A DNA stretch of 64,000 nucleotides from Gemmatimonadota bacterium (GCA_022826005.1 JAJDVT010000097.1:62001-126000), one strand, 5' to 3'. Shown: positions 53,864 through 63,716, numbered from the stretch's first letter. The notes: a model not told the origin generated them from the letters alone. Made by a program: numbers and translations.

Positions 53864-54814
53864 GTGAACGAAACGGCAGTCCGGCTGTCGGGCGTCACCA
53901 AGTCCTTCGGGACGCACACGGCGGTTTCGGACTTCGACCTGGAGATCCCCAAGGGTACGATTCTGGGGCTGCTGGGACCGAACGGATCGGGCAAGACGAC
54001 CACGATCCGCATGATCATGGCCATTCTTCTGCCGGACGCGGGCTCCGTGGAACTCCTCGGCGGCTCCCCCGATATGAGTCGCAGGAGCCGGGTGGGGTAT
54101 CTCCCGGAGGAGCGGGGCGTCTACCCGAAGATGAAGGTCATCGAACAGCTCGTCTTCCTCGGCGAACTGCGGGGTCTGGCCCGCGGTGACGCGCGGCAGC
54201 GGGCGGCAGAGTGGCTGGATCGGCTGGGTCTCGGGGACTGGGCGGCGAAGAAGGTGCAGGATCTGTCGAAGGGGATGCAGCAGAAGGTCCAGTTCATCGG
54301 CACGATCCTTCACGACCCCGACCTCCTCATCCTCGACGAGCCCTTCAGCGGGCTCGATCCGATCAACCAGGACGTGCTGGAATCGATCGTCCGCGAGGAG
54401 AGCGCGCGGGGCAAGACGATCCTCTTCTCCACCCACCTCATGGAGCAGGCCGAACGGCTCTGCGAGCGCGTCTGCATGATCTCCAGGTCGCGCAAGGTAA
54501 TCGACGGCGACCTCAAGGAGCTCAAGCGGCGGGAACGGACCGGCGCGGTGGCCGTCGAATTCGAAGGCGACCCGGGCTGGCTCGACCGGGCGGGCGTCGT
54601 CGAGCGCGAGCGGGCCGGCGACGCCTGGCACATCCCTCCGAACCGGGTCCGGCCCGACGAACTGCTTGCCGCCGCCGTGCGGGACGGGGTCATGCTGCGG
54701 CGCTTCGAGGTGCTGGAGCCGCGGCTCCACGAGATCTTCGTGCGTCACGCAGGAGAGGACGCAGCCGGGGAATCGACCGAACCGGCCATGCGCCCGAAGG
54801 GAGGTGCGCGATGA
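53864..54814 (+). CDS. ABC transporter ATP-binding protein, NatA-like
   Basis: 316 aa. Walker A GLLGPNGSGKTTTIRM, Q-loop region VGYLPEERGVYPKM, signature LSKGMQQKVQF, Walker B DLLILDEPFSGLDP and switch His ILFSTHLMEQAE. The SKGMQQK signature and the C-terminal accessory domain are typical of NatA/YhaQ-type exporters of ions or antimicrobial compounds. GTG start with GGGAGAA upstream; ATGA overlap with the permease gene. Confidence 0.9.
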   Translation: MNETAVRLSGVTKSFGTHTAVSDFDLEIPKGTILGLLGPNGSGKTTTIRMIMAILLPDAGSVELLGGSPDMSRRSRVGYLPEERGVYPKMKVIEQLVFLGELRGLARGDARQRAAEWLDRLGLGDWAAKKVQDLSKGMQQKVQFIGTILHDPDLLILDEPFSGLDPINQDVLESIVREESARGKTILFSTHLMEQAERLCERVCMISRSRKVIDGDLKELKRRERTGAVAVEFEGDPGWLDRAGVVERERAGDAWHIPPNRVRPDELLAAAVRDGVMLRRFEVLEPRLHEIFVRHAGEDAAGESTEPAMRPKGGAR

Positions 54815-56070
54815 GACAGGTCTGGGTAGTGCTGCGTCGGGAGTACCTTGAGCGGGTCAAGACGAAGGGGTTCATCTTCGGCACGATCGCCATTCCGCTG
54901 CTCATGATCGGGCTGATGGCGGTCAACATCCTCATCGCGGTGCAGGTTGCGAGCTCGGACCGCGAACTGGCGCTGGTGGACTTCACGGGCCGCATCGGCG
55001 AGGAGGTGGCCGGCCGCCTCGGCGAGCTCGGTTACGACATCGAGCTGATGGGCCGGGAGGCGAGCCTGGACGAGCTGGACCGCCAGGTTATCGAAGACGA
55101 GCTCGAGGGCTACCTGGTGCTCGACGACCTCACACTGTCGGAGGGCGTGTTCAGCTACCGGGCGAAGAACTCCCCCGGAGGCACGCGGGTGGCGCTCTTC
55201 GAGTCGGCGGTGAACGAAATCGCGCTGGACAGCTACCTGGCGACGATCAGCACCGGGGAAGCCCTGCGGTCGCTCATCGAAGGCGGCCGGCTGGAGTTCG
55301 AGTCCGTGCTGGAGGTGGAGGACCAGGCGGAGGCCGAGGCGGCCCGGAGGTCGGGAATCGCGTTCGGCTTCGGCGGAGCCATGTTCCTGTACATCACGAT
55401 GCTGCTCTACGGGGCGTTCGTGCTCCGTTCAGTCCTGGACGAGAAGCGGAACCGGGTGGTGGAAGTGGTGATTTCGTCGATCACGCCGTGGCGTCTCCTG
55501 CTGGGCAAGGTGCTCGGCGTGGGATCGATGGGGCTGACCCAGATGGGAATCTGGGCGGCTTGCGCGGGACTGCTGCTTCTCGTCGCGGCGCCCATGATCG
55601 CGCCGCAGATCCCCGGGGCGGACCTCGCGCGCCTGGCGGAGTTCGTGCCCGGGCCGGGCGTCCTGCTGCTCCTCACGGCCTTCTTCCTCCTGGGCTACTT
55701 CCTGTACGCGTCCCTCTTTGCGGCGGTCGGAGCCATGTGCGCCACCGAGGAGGAGGCGGGCCAGGCGCAGTTCCCGATCATCATGCTCCTCATAGTCCCG
55801 TTCGTCCTGCAGTCGGCCACCCTCGGGGGAGGCTCGATGAAGTGGATGGACTGGGTGGCGCTCTTTCCGTTCTTCAGCCCGGTCATGATGTTCCCGCGGG
55901 CGGTGGAGGGAGCAGTGCCCTGGTGGATGACGGGGCTGTCCCTCGTCTTCATGGCGGCCGCCCTGGTGGGCACGTCCTGGGTGGCGGGCAGGATCTACCG
56001 CGTGGGGATCCTCATGCAGGGGAAGAGGCCCACACTGCGCGAGCTGGTGCGGTGGGTGAGGGAGGCATGA
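54811..56070 (+). CDS. ABC transporter permease, NatB-like
   Basis: 419 aa. One N-terminal membrane helix (TIAIPLLMIGLMAVNILIAV), a large extracytoplasmic region (about residues 45-190), then five membrane helices containing LDEKRNRVVEVVISSITPWRLLLGKVLG, a motif of the ABC2-type NatB permeases. It forms an exporter with the preceding ATPase. Substrate unknown; sodium, multidrug or lipid-linked export are the usual options for this family. Confidence 0.88.
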   Translation: MRQVWVVLRREYLERVKTKGFIFGTIAIPLLMIGLMAVNILIAVQVASSDRELALVDFTGRIGEEVAGRLGELGYDIELMGREASLDELDRQVIEDELEGYLVLDDLTLSEGVFSYRAKNSPGGTRVALFESAVNEIALDSYLATISTGEALRSLIEGGRLEFESVLEVEDQAEAEAARRSGIAFGFGGAMFLYITMLLYGAFVLRSVLDEKRNRVVEVVISSITPWRLLLGKVLGVGSMGLTQMGIWAACAGLLLLVAAPMIAPQIPGADLARLAEFVPGPGVLLLLTAFFLLGYFLYASLFAAVGAMCATEEEAGQAQFPIIMLLIVPFVLQSATLGGGSMKWMDWVALFPFFSPVMMFPRAVEGAVPWWMTGLSLVFMAAALVGTSWVAGRIYRVGILMQGKRPTLRELVRWVREA

Positions 56071-56119
56071 TATAGATTTTTATATATCCACGAGCTGAAT
56101 TTATACATTTCTATATCAT
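56067..56119. terminator. AT-rich inverted repeat between convergent genes
   Basis: ATGATATAGA (56067-56076) and TCTATATCAT (56110-56119) are perfectly complementary. They enclose a strikingly AT-rich 33-bp segment in an otherwise very GC-rich region. It spans the stop codons of two convergent genes. A bidirectional terminator is plausible, but the low-GC stem is unusual for one. Confidence 0.35.
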
Positions 56120-56865
56120 CAGCCGGATTTTCCGGTCACATGGAGGTCCACAAACCTGCGGATCAGCCCGTTTGCCAGGGGTGTTTCCTCCATCCCGGAG
56201 CTCACTTCATCCAGGGTGGCGCCGGCGACGACCTCCACGTACCGCGGGTAGGCCGCGAAGCGCGTGTGGATCCCGGCCACGTCGAGCTCGGGGTGGAACT
56301 GGGTGCAGTAGATGGGGGCGTCGTCGAAGCGGTACGCCTGGTTGGGAACCCTCGCCGAGGAAGCGAGCAGGGTGGTCCGGGGAGGCAGCGTTTGCACGAG
56401 GTCCTCGTGGCCGAGCTGTGCCTTGAAGGCGCTGCCCAGCGTGCGGAAGAGCGGATCGGCCCGCCCGGCGGGGGTGAGCACGAGATCATGGGTGCCCAGC
56501 TCGGCCCGGCCCCGGTCGTTGATCACCTCGCCCCCCATCGCGGCCGCCATTCCCTGAAAGCCCCAGCAGGAGGCGAAGGAGGGGACGCCCGAAGCGTGCA
56601 CCTCGCGCAGGGAATCGAGTGCCCGTTCGAGCCAGGGATCGGTACTAGCGGCCGAATAGTCGCCGCTGCCGCCCATGAGGACGAAGTCGACGCCGGCCAG
56701 GTCCCGCCGGACGAGCGCCCGGCCGAGCAGGTCGAAGACGGAGATGTCCACGACCAGCGGCTGGAGAACGCGCAGAAAGGAGGTGATCTCGTGGGGTCCC
56801 ATGGGGTCGCCGGGGTCGCGAACCTGGAGGAGCAGGCAGCGCAGGGGCTCGGCGGGGCGATTCAT
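56119..56865 (-). CDS. class I glutamine amidotransferase domain protein
   Basis: 248 aa. The GATase-1 triad is present: nucleophile Cys in FASCWGFQGMA (about residue 99) and His-Glu in IYCTQFHPEL. Stand-alone proteins of this kind, often annotated GMP synthase-like, remove ammonia from glutamine or act as gamma-glutamyl hydrolases. No synthetase partner is next to it, so the substrate is unknown. Confidence 0.85.
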   Translation of the reverse strand: MNRPAEPLRCLLLQVRDPGDPMGPHEITSFLRVLQPLVVDISVFDLLGRALVRRDLAGVDFVLMGGSGDYSAASTDPWLERALDSLREVHASGVPSFASCWGFQGMAAAMGGEVINDRGRAELGTHDLVLTPAGRADPLFRTLGSAFKAQLGHEDLVQTLPPRTTLLASSARVPNQAYRFDDAPIYCTQFHPELDVAGIHTRFAAYPRYVEVVAGATLDEVSSGMEETPLANGLIRRFVDLHVTGKSG

Positions 56866-56919
56866 GGGGCCGTCGGGGCGTCTCCGGACGTGGTTGGCGA
56901 GCCCGGAAGGATGGGGGGC

Positions 56920-57252
56920 TCAGGTCACCGAGCGCAACAAGGCGGTGAGGTGGTAGCGGTCCAGGGCCTGCGCGGCCTCGCATGCCTCGCGCGGGTTGGC
57001 CTCGATAATGATCACGGCGGTGCGGACCGGCTCTTCGTGCTCGGCCCGGTCGGTGGGGACGTAGCAGAGGCGGGCCCTGCAGGAGTCCGGGTCGCCGGGC
57101 TCGTCCACGAACTCGAGGAACACCTCCCAGAAGCGCCCCTCATGGGTGAGGGTGGTGAGGTGCATGCCCTGGTCAGGGCCGTATTCGTGGCCCTTGGGGG
57201 GACTGTCCGGCGGCGGACGGTCAGGGGACTGGGACCTCGGCTCCATGGTCAT
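56920..57252 (-). CDS. hypothetical protein
   Basis: 110 aa, family not recognised. The first 28 residues are Pro/Ser/Asp-rich and probably disordered. The rest looks like a compact alpha/beta fold (LTTLTHEGRFWEVFLEFVDEP, ARLCYVPTD, VRTAVIIIEANPREACEAAQAL, HLTALLRSVT). It sits between the amidotransferase and the ACIII operon, transcribed away from the latter. Coding character is good, but no function is suggested. Confidence 0.55.
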   Translation of the reverse strand: MTMEPRSQSPDRPPPDSPPKGHEYGPDQGMHLTTLTHEGRFWEVFLEFVDEPGDPDSCRARLCYVPTDRAEHEEPVRTAVIIIEANPREACEAAQALDRYHLTALLRSVT

Positions 57253-57312
57253 ACTAGTCTAGCAAAGCGCGGTTGCAGGCGCACCCCGCGCAGTCATCCG
57301 CGGGGCTTCGCG

Positions 57313-57341
57313 TTGACATCGCCCGAGGCGGTTCCTACCTT
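57313..57341 (+). promoter_or_regulatory. promoter of the Alternative Complex III operon
   Basis: TTGACA (57313-57318), a 17-bp spacer and TACCTT (57336-57341) lie about 72 bp before the actA start. The -35 is a perfect consensus match, and the -10 resembles that of the promoter at 46411-46439. Confidence 0.5.
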
Positions 57342-57413
57342 GCTTCGGCTTTTTCCGCCAACCTTCGCGAACCTTCGATCCAAAGTTCAACCGGGCCCGG
57401 CGACGGGTTCTTG

Positions 57414-57986
57414 ATGCCTACCGCACTAATGAAAAGGTTGTGGCTGGTGGCCGGGGCGGGAGCGATCTCCGTCCTCCTTGGAATCGCCCTGATCGGTGGC
57501 CGGCAGGCTCCGGGCGAGGCGGATGGCGTGCAGGCCGCCGACCCCCTGGCACAGTCGCAGCCGATCCAGTTCCCCCACGACACCCACGCGGGCCAGTTCC
57601 TGATCGACTGCCAGTACTGCCACTACTCGGCGGAACGCTCGGTGGACGCGGGGATTCCTCCTGTGGAGACCTGCATGGGATGCCACTACGAGGGCAGGGT
57701 CGAGGGGAGGAACAACCCGGAGGAGATTGCGAAGGTTCGGGATTTCCACGCCCGCGGCGAGCCGATCCCGTGGCGGCGCATCTACAAGGTCTCGGACCAT
57801 GTACACTTCCCGCACATGCGCCATGTGGCGGCCGGAATCGAGTGCCAGACCTGCCACGGTGAAGTGCAGGAGATGGGCGTGCTGGAAGAGATGGCGCCGG
57901 AGGCCGGGAATCTGAAGATGGGATGGTGCATTTCCTGCCACCTGGAGCGCGGAGCTTCCCGCGACTGCACGGTATGCCACTACTAG
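57414..57986 (+). CDS. actA: Alternative Complex III pentaheme cytochrome c subunit ActA
   Basis: 190 aa. An uncleaved N-terminal membrane anchor (LWLVAGAGAISVLLGIALIGG) precedes five c-type heme motifs: CQYCH, CMGCH, CQTCH, CISCH and CTVCH. In ACIII the ActA hemes pass electrons from the quinol site to the terminal acceptor on the periplasmic side. First gene of the operon; ATG 57429 (MKRLWL) is an alternative start that would drop five residues. Confidence 0.92.
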   Translation: MPTALMKRLWLVAGAGAISVLLGIALIGGRQAPGEADGVQAADPLAQSQPIQFPHDTHAGQFLIDCQYCHYSAERSVDAGIPPVETCMGCHYEGRVEGRNNPEEIAKVRDFHARGEPIPWRRIYKVSDHVHFPHMRHVAAGIECQTCHGEVQEMGVLEEMAPEAGNLKMGWCISCHLERGASRDCTVCHY

Positions 57987-58005
57987 CCGCCCGGGACGCG
58001 ACTCG

Positions 58006-61000
58006 ATGAGCGGCGGTTTCGAGCGGCGCGATTTCCTCAAGGTGCTCGGGGTTGGGGGCGCCGGTGCGGCCCTCACGGGCTGTTCCACCGACGAGGTCGA
58101 GCGGCTGATGCCGTACGTGACGGCTCCGGAGGAGATCACGCCGGGGGTGGCGACCTGGTACGCGTCGACCTGCGGGGAGTGCGCGAGCGGGTGCGGTGTC
58201 CGGGTGCGGACGCGGGAGGGCCGGGTGGTGATGGTGGAGGGGAACCCGGATCATCCGGTGTCCGGCGGCGGCCTCTGCTCGCGGGGTGTCTCGGCGCTGC
58301 AGGGACTCTACAACGCGGACAGGATCGCGACGCCGCTTCGCGCCGGAGCCGACGGCTTCGAGGCGATCGGGTGGGATGAGGCGCTGGAACTCCTGGCCAA
58401 CCGGCTGGGGGGCGGAGGGCGGTCCCTCTTCCTGACCGGGCGCAAAGGGCCCACCGAGTCGGTGCTACTGAACGACTTCGTGGAAGCGGTGGGGGGAAGG
58501 CGCGTGGTCCACGACGGGCTCGACGACTCGGCGCTGCGGGCGGCCGTCAGCATCGCCTTCGGGGTGAACGCGCTGCCGCGCTACGAGATGGCCGGGGCGC
58601 GCTACCTGGTGTCGTTCGGCGCCGATTTCCTCGAGACCTGGCTGTCACCGGTCAGATTCGCAGCCGATTTCGCGGGAATGCACGGGGTCGGGGGCGGAGC
58701 GAAGGGCCGGTTCGTCTTCGTGGGTCCGCGCCTTTCGCTCACCGGGCAGAACGCCGACGAGTGGATCCCGGCGCGGCCGGGCTCCGAAACCGCGATCGCG
58801 CTGGCGGTGGCGGGGGAGCTGGTGCGGCGCGGCGGCGACGCGGGGCCGTACAACGATTTCGTCTCCGGCTACAGCCTGGAGGACGCGGCGGCGGCGGCCG
58901 GGGTGGAGACCGAGGCGCTGTCCTCGCTTGCCGACCACTTCGCGGAGGGCGGCGCGCTGGCCCTCGGACCGGGCCTGGCGGGGAACCACCGCGCGGCAAC
59001 GGCGGCCAACCTTGCCGTGCTGATCCTCAACGCGGCAGCGGGCAGCCTGGGCGACACGCTGCACATCGACGACGCCCCGGACGGGGAGGCCTCCTCGTAC
59101 GGCAACCTGGCCAGCGCGGTCGCGCAGATGCGCGCTGGGAGCTTCGGCGTGGCGGTGGTTGCGGGCACGAACCCCGCCTACTCGCTGCCTGCCGCCGCGG
59201 GGTTCGGCGACGCCTTCGGCGCGGTGCCCTTCAAGGTGGCCTTCGCCACGACCCTGGACGAAACGGCATCGATGGCCGACCTGGTGCTGCCCGACGCCCA
59301 CCCCCTCGAGTCGTGGGGCGACAGCCGCCCCGCACCGGGGACCTACGCGGTGAGGCAGCCCGCCATGCGCCCGGTGCCGCTCTTCGATTCGCGCCCCATG
59401 GCGGACGTGCTTCTGGAGACCGGGCAGCGGCTGGGCCACGATTTCGGCGCGGCCACCTTCCGCGACTACCTGCGCGGCGCCTTCGACCGCTGGCTCGCGG
59501 AGGACGGGATGCGCGCCGGGCTGGCGGGGGACCCGAACCGGCTGTGGCGTACCGCGCTGAGGACGGGGTCGGTGTCGCACGTCGACCTGTCGGACAAGAT
59601 CACGGCGCTCCAGCCGCCGGTTACCGCGGTGGACTTCGACGCGCCGGACGTGGTGGGAGGCGGCATGGAGGGCGACAGCGGCCTGACGCTGCTGGTCTAC
59701 CCGTCCTCCAGGTTCGGCGACGGCACCCACGCCAACCGGCCCTGGCTCCAGGAGCTGCCCGATCCCGTCTCCAAGGTGATGTGGCACTCCTGGGTGGAGA
59801 TGAACCCGGCCACCGCCGAGCGGCTCGGCCTGCGCCAGGGGGACATCGTGAGCGTGGCCACCGCGGAGGGCTCGGTCGACGTTCCGGTGTGGGCCTATCC
59901 CGGCATCCGCGAGGACGCGGTGGCGATCGCCATGGGCGCTGGCCACACGGACTACGGGCAGTTCGCCACCGGCAAGGGTGTCAACCCGATGGCGCTCCTG
60001 CCGGGTGACATGGACGGCGCCTCGGGCGCGCTGTCCCTGCTGACCGCCGGCGTGACGATCACGGCGACCGGAGCCTGGCAGCGGCTGGTCACGAACGAGG
60101 GATCGAGCGACCAGGACGACCGCAACGTCGCCCCGGCGATCGCGCTGTCGGCGCTCGGCCACGCCCCGGAGGAGGAGGAGCATGCCCAGGGTGAGCACGG
60201 CCAGCTGCGGGAGCTCCAGGAGATGGGCGGCTTCCGGCCGGTCGACACCGAGGGCCGCGCGGAGGACTTCCCGCTGCCCGGCTCCGACTTCGGACAGTAC
60301 GACCGGGACCAGCCGCGCTGGGCCATGGCGATGGACCTGGACAAGTGCACCGGGTGCAGCGCCTGCGTGACCGCCTGCCAGGCCGAGAACAACATCCCCT
60401 GGGTCCACGAGCACCAGGCCGCGATCGGCCGCGAGATGCACTGGCTGAGGCTGGAGCGCTACTACGAGACGGTCGACGCATCGCATTCGGGCCCGGTGGA
60501 CATCCGCTTCCTGCCGATGCTCTGCCAGCACTGCAACAACGCGCCCTGCGAGCCGGTCTGTCCCGTCTTCGCGGCATACCACACCCCCGACGGGCTGAAC
60601 GCGCAGGCGTACAACCGCTGCGTGGGCACGCGCTACTGCGCCAACAACTGCCCGTACAAGGTCCGCGTCTTCAACTGGTACCGGTACACGCAGGATCCCG
60701 CGGATGGGGGGAACATCCCGGAGCCGATGAACTGGCAGTTCAACCCGGACGTGACGGTGCGCAACAACGGCGTCATGGAGAAGTGCACCTTCTGCGTGCA
60801 GCGGATCCGCGAGGCCCAGAACCGGGCCGCCGTCGAAGGGCGCGAGGTGCGCGACGGGGAGATCCACACCGCCTGCCAGAGCGTCTGCCCCGCGGACGTG
60901 ATCACCTTCGGGAACATCCGCGACCATGACTCGCAGGTGGCGGCGCGTGCCGGCGACGAACGCACCTACCGGGTGCTCGATGCCCTGATCAATACGCAGC

Positions 61001-61059
61001 CGGCGGTGCACTACCTGAAGAAGGTGACGCACCACGATGTGGAGGATGCGGGGCACTAG
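58006..61059 (+). CDS. actB: Alternative Complex III Fe-S/molybdopterin-like subunit ActB
   Basis: 1017 aa. A Tat signal (FERRDFLKVLGVGGAG) is followed by a domain with the molybdopterin-oxidoreductase fold (about residues 45-750), beginning with CGECASGCGV. In ACIII this part lacks the cofactor. The C-terminal ferredoxin-like part (from about residue 775) has four cysteine groups: CTGCSACVTAC, CQHCNNAPCEPVCP, CVGTRYCANNCPYK and CTFCVQR with CQSVCPADV. These bind three [4Fe-4S] and one [3Fe-4S] cluster in known complexes. The fused ActB1-ActB2 layout is the common one. Confidence 0.93.
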   Translation: MSGGFERRDFLKVLGVGGAGAALTGCSTDEVERLMPYVTAPEEITPGVATWYASTCGECASGCGVRVRTREGRVVMVEGNPDHPVSGGGLCSRGVSALQGLYNADRIATPLRAGADGFEAIGWDEALELLANRLGGGGRSLFLTGRKGPTESVLLNDFVEAVGGRRVVHDGLDDSALRAAVSIAFGVNALPRYEMAGARYLVSFGADFLETWLSPVRFAADFAGMHGVGGGAKGRFVFVGPRLSLTGQNADEWIPARPGSETAIALAVAGELVRRGGDAGPYNDFVSGYSLEDAAAAAGVETEALSSLADHFAEGGALALGPGLAGNHRAATAANLAVLILNAAAGSLGDTLHIDDAPDGEASSYGNLASAVAQMRAGSFGVAVVAGTNPAYSLPAAAGFGDAFGAVPFKVAFATTLDETASMADLVLPDAHPLESWGDSRPAPGTYAVRQPAMRPVPLFDSRPMADVLLETGQRLGHDFGAATFRDYLRGAFDRWLAEDGMRAGLAGDPNRLWRTALRTGSVSHVDLSDKITALQPPVTAVDFDAPDVVGGGMEGDSGLTLLVYPSSRFGDGTHANRPWLQELPDPVSKVMWHSWVEMNPATAERLGLRQGDIVSVATAEGSVDVPVWAYPGIREDAVAIAMGAGHTDYGQFATGKGVNPMALLPGDMDGASGALSLLTAGVTITATGAWQRLVTNEGSSDQDDRNVAPAIALSALGHAPEEEEHAQGEHGQLRELQEMGGFRPVDTEGRAEDFPLPGSDFGQYDRDQPRWAMAMDLDKCTGCSACVTACQAENNIPWVHEHQAAIGREMHWLRLERYYETVDASHSGPVDIRFLPMLCQHCNNAPCEPVCPVFAAYHTPDGLNAQAYNRCVGTRYCANNCPYKVRVFNWYRYTQDPADGGNIPEPMNWQFNPDVTVRNNGVMEKCTFCVQRIREAQNRAAVEGREVRDGEIHTACQSVCPADVITFGNIRDHDSQVAARAGDERTYRVLDALINTQPAVHYLKKVTHHDVEDAGH

Positions 61060-61062
61060 GCG

Positions 61063-62430
61063 ATGGCGACCGCGGACGTGACGAACCGGGGGGCGCTGCC
61101 CAACCCCGACGTGGGCACCTACGAGGAGGTCAACCGGGACATCCTCAAGGTGCTGGGGCGGCCCGGGAAGGGGTGGTGGATGCTCTTCGGGATCGCCGCC
61201 GCGGGGGTGGGGCTCTTCCTGGCGTCCTGGTTCTGGCAGATCTCCAAGGGCATCGGCGTCTCGGGGCTGAATGCGCCGGTGGGGTGGGGGGTCTACATCA
61301 CCACCTTCGTCTTCTGGGTCGGGATCGCGCACTCGGGCACGCTGATCTCGGCGATCCTCTTCCTCTTCCGCGCCCCGTGGCGGCAGGCGATCTACCGTGC
61401 GTCGGAGGCGATGACGGTCTTCGCGGTCATGACCGCCGGGCTCTTCCCGCTCATTCACGTGGGGCGCGTCTGGCACGCCTACTGGCTGATCCCGTATCCG
61501 AACGACCGCTTCCTGTGGCCCAACTTCCGCTCGCCGCTGGTGTGGGACGTCTTCGCGATCACAACCTACTTCACCGTGTCGGCCGTGTTCTTCTACCTGG
61601 GCACGATCCCCGATCTGGCGGCGGCCCGCGACCACGCGCGCGGCCTGCGCAAGCGGTTCTACCAGGTCATCTCGCTGGGGTGGCGGGGGACGGACCGCGA
61701 GTGGCACCACTTCTCCAAGGCGTACATCTACCTGGCCGCGCTCGCGACGCCGCTGGTGCTTTCGGTGCACTCGGTGGTGTCGTGGGACTTCGCGATGGCG
61801 ATCGTGCCGGGGTGGCACACGACGATCTTCGCACCGTACTTCGTGGCCGGCGCGATCTTCTCGGGGGTCGCCCTGGTGATCACGCTCGCCGTGCCGATGC
61901 GCAAGTTCTTCGGGCTGGAGAAGTACCTGACGGTGAAGCACTTCGAGGCCATGGCCAAGCTGTGCATGCTCACCAGCGCCATCGTCCTGTACGCGTACAT
62001 GACCGAGTACTTCCTGGCCTGGTATTCGGGCGAGCCGCCCGAGCGCGGGTCGTTCTGGAACCGCGTCTTCGGCCACTACTGGTGGGCCAACTGGATCATG
62101 CTCACCTGCAACGGTCTGGTGCCGCTCATGCTGTGGTTCCGGCGGGTGCGCAGATCGATCTCCGCGCTCTTCGTGATCTCGATCTTCATCAACATCGGGA
62201 TGTGGTTCGAGCGCTACGTGATCATCGTGACGTCGCTGTCCCATGAATACGAACCGTGGGCCTGGGGCCTCTACCGTCCATCGATCGTGGAGATGGGGAT
62301 CCTCATCGGGAGCTTCTGCTGGTTCGGGTTCTGGTTCCTGCTCTTCACCCGGCTGCTGCCGCCGGTGGCGATCGCCGAGATGAAGGAAGTCGTGCCACCG
62401 CCGATGCGCGGTAGGGAGACCGAATCATGA
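61063..62430 (+). CDS. actC: Alternative Complex III NrfD-like membrane subunit ActC
   Basis: 455 aa, with about ten transmembrane helices of the NrfD/PsrC type (WWMLFGIAAAGVGLFLASWFW, VGWGVYITTFVFWVGIAHSGTLISAILFLFR, and others). ActC forms the quinol-oxidation site with ActB. It lies 3 bp after actB. The conserved segment HSVVSWDFAMAIVPGWHTTIFAPYFVAGAIFSG is typical for ACIII ActC. Confidence 0.93.
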   Translation: MATADVTNRGALPNPDVGTYEEVNRDILKVLGRPGKGWWMLFGIAAAGVGLFLASWFWQISKGIGVSGLNAPVGWGVYITTFVFWVGIAHSGTLISAILFLFRAPWRQAIYRASEAMTVFAVMTAGLFPLIHVGRVWHAYWLIPYPNDRFLWPNFRSPLVWDVFAITTYFTVSAVFFYLGTIPDLAAARDHARGLRKRFYQVISLGWRGTDREWHHFSKAYIYLAALATPLVLSVHSVVSWDFAMAIVPGWHTTIFAPYFVAGAIFSGVALVITLAVPMRKFFGLEKYLTVKHFEAMAKLCMLTSAIVLYAYMTEYFLAWYSGEPPERGSFWNRVFGHYWWANWIMLTCNGLVPLMLWFRRVRRSISALFVISIFINIGMWFERYVIIVTSLSHEYEPWAWGLYRPSIVEMGILIGSFCWFGFWFLLFTRLLPPVAIAEMKEVVPPPMRGRETES

Positions 62431-62446
62431 TTCATGAGGTCGTATC

Positions 62447-62992
62447 ATGATTGGAGCCAAACGGCGGCAGGGGCATAGCGGATTCTTCGCGCTCTTCGAG
62501 CACCTGGACTCGACGATCGACGCGTGCAAGGCGCTGCGTAAGGCGGGTCACAAGCGGTTCCGCGCCTACGCGCCCCTCCCGGAACACCACCTTCTCGAAG
62601 AAGGCCTGGCGAAGAAGCACAGCCCGGTGAGGGTGTTCACCCTGGCCGGCGCGATGACGGGTGCGGCGACCGGCTTCGCATTCACGACGTGGACCTCGCT
62701 CGACTGGCCGCTCATCACGGGTGGAAAGCCGCTGATGTCGATCCCCGCGTACGTGGTGATCGCCTTCGAATGCGCGATCCTCTTCGGCGCTCTGTCGACC
62801 GTGATCGGTCTGTTCATCAACGCGGGGCTGCCCAACTTCCGCCCGATGGTGGCCTATCACCCCGCTTGCTCGGACGGCAGCTTCGGGGTGTACGTGACGG
62901 CGCCGCCCGCCGAGGCCGAGGCCGTGAAGGATCTGCTGAGCGGTTTCGAACCCGCCGAATTGCGGGAGGATCCGGAGGGGTTCGATGTGTAG
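62447..62992 (+). CDS. actD: Alternative Complex III subunit ActD (DUF3341)
   Basis: 181 aa. The DUF3341 pattern is clear: an N-terminal ferredoxin-like domain (GFFALFEHLDSTIDACKALRKAGHK, then AYAPLPEHHL) and two membrane helices (LAGAMTGAATGFAFT, SIPAYVVIAFECAILFGALSTVIGLF), then NFRPMVAYHPACSDGSFGV. It contributes a membrane helical pair to ACIII. Its end overlaps the start of actE by 8 bp. Confidence 0.93.
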   Translation: MIGAKRRQGHSGFFALFEHLDSTIDACKALRKAGHKRFRAYAPLPEHHLLEEGLAKKHSPVRVFTLAGAMTGAATGFAFTTWTSLDWPLITGGKPLMSIPAYVVIAFECAILFGALSTVIGLFINAGLPNFRPMVAYHPACSDGSFGVYVTAPPAEAEAVKDLLSGFEPAELREDPEGFDV

Positions 62993-63716
62993 GCGCCCGT
63001 CGATGTATCCGCGCGGCCACCGGGAGCGGACGGCCGTCACGCCGGGGGCAGCGCTGGTGCTGGCCCTTGCGCTCCTGCCCGTCGCTTCCGGCGCGTGCAC
63101 GCCCCTGGACGATGCCATGGCGGCGATCTTCGGGCGCAGCATGCGCGACCAGCGGTCTTTCGACCCCTACGAGAACACGCTGATGCCGCCGGAAGGGTCT
63201 GTGCCGCTGTCGGCGGGGAACTACGCGGCCGGGCACTTCGATGTGAACGTGGGACAGCCGGAGGGGGCCACGGACGTGCCGCCGCCCTTCACGCAGCTCG
63301 ACATGACCCAGCGGCCGGAGGTGGTGGACAGTCTCACCAACCCTGTCCCGCCGACCCACGAGTCGCTGGCGCGCGGCGAGCAGATCTACGAGCGCGTGTG
63401 CATCGTCTGCCATGGGCCGGACGGCAACGGGGCGAACGCGTACATCGTCTCCGTCCATCCGGCGCTTGTGGCCCAGAACCTGCGGAACGAGATCTCGCTT
63501 GAGCGGAGCGACGGCTACATCTACGGGATCATCCGCGTCGGCAGGACGCTGATGCCGCCCTACGGCCACCAGATCGGCCACTACGACCGCTGGCACGTCG
63601 TGAACTACGTCCGCCAGCTCCAGGGTCTGCTTCCGGAGGCGGGCCGGGAGGAGACGGGCGAGTCGCCGAGCGAGGCCCGGTCCGAGCCGCCGGAAGCGAA
63701 CGGGGCGGCCAGGTGA
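62985..63716 (+). CDS. actE: Alternative Complex III monoheme cytochrome c subunit ActE
   Basis: 243 aa. An N-terminal signal or anchor (GAALVLALALLPVASGAC) includes a lipobox-like Cys. The cytochrome c domain has CIVCH (about residue 139) and an axial Met in RTLMPPYGHQIG. The C-terminal tail is Glu/Ala/Pro-rich. ActE is the mobile or peripheral cytochrome of ACIII. An alternative start at ATG 63003 would remove six residues. It is followed 4 bp later by actF. Confidence 0.9.
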   Translation: MCRRPSMYPRGHRERTAVTPGAALVLALALLPVASGACTPLDDAMAAIFGRSMRDQRSFDPYENTLMPPEGSVPLSAGNYAAGHFDVNVGQPEGATDVPPPFTQLDMTQRPEVVDSLTNPVPPTHESLARGEQIYERVCIVCHGPDGNGANAYIVSVHPALVAQNLRNEISLERSDGYIYGIIRVGRTLMPPYGHQIGHYDRWHVVNYVRQLQGLLPEAGREETGESPSEARSEPPEANGAAR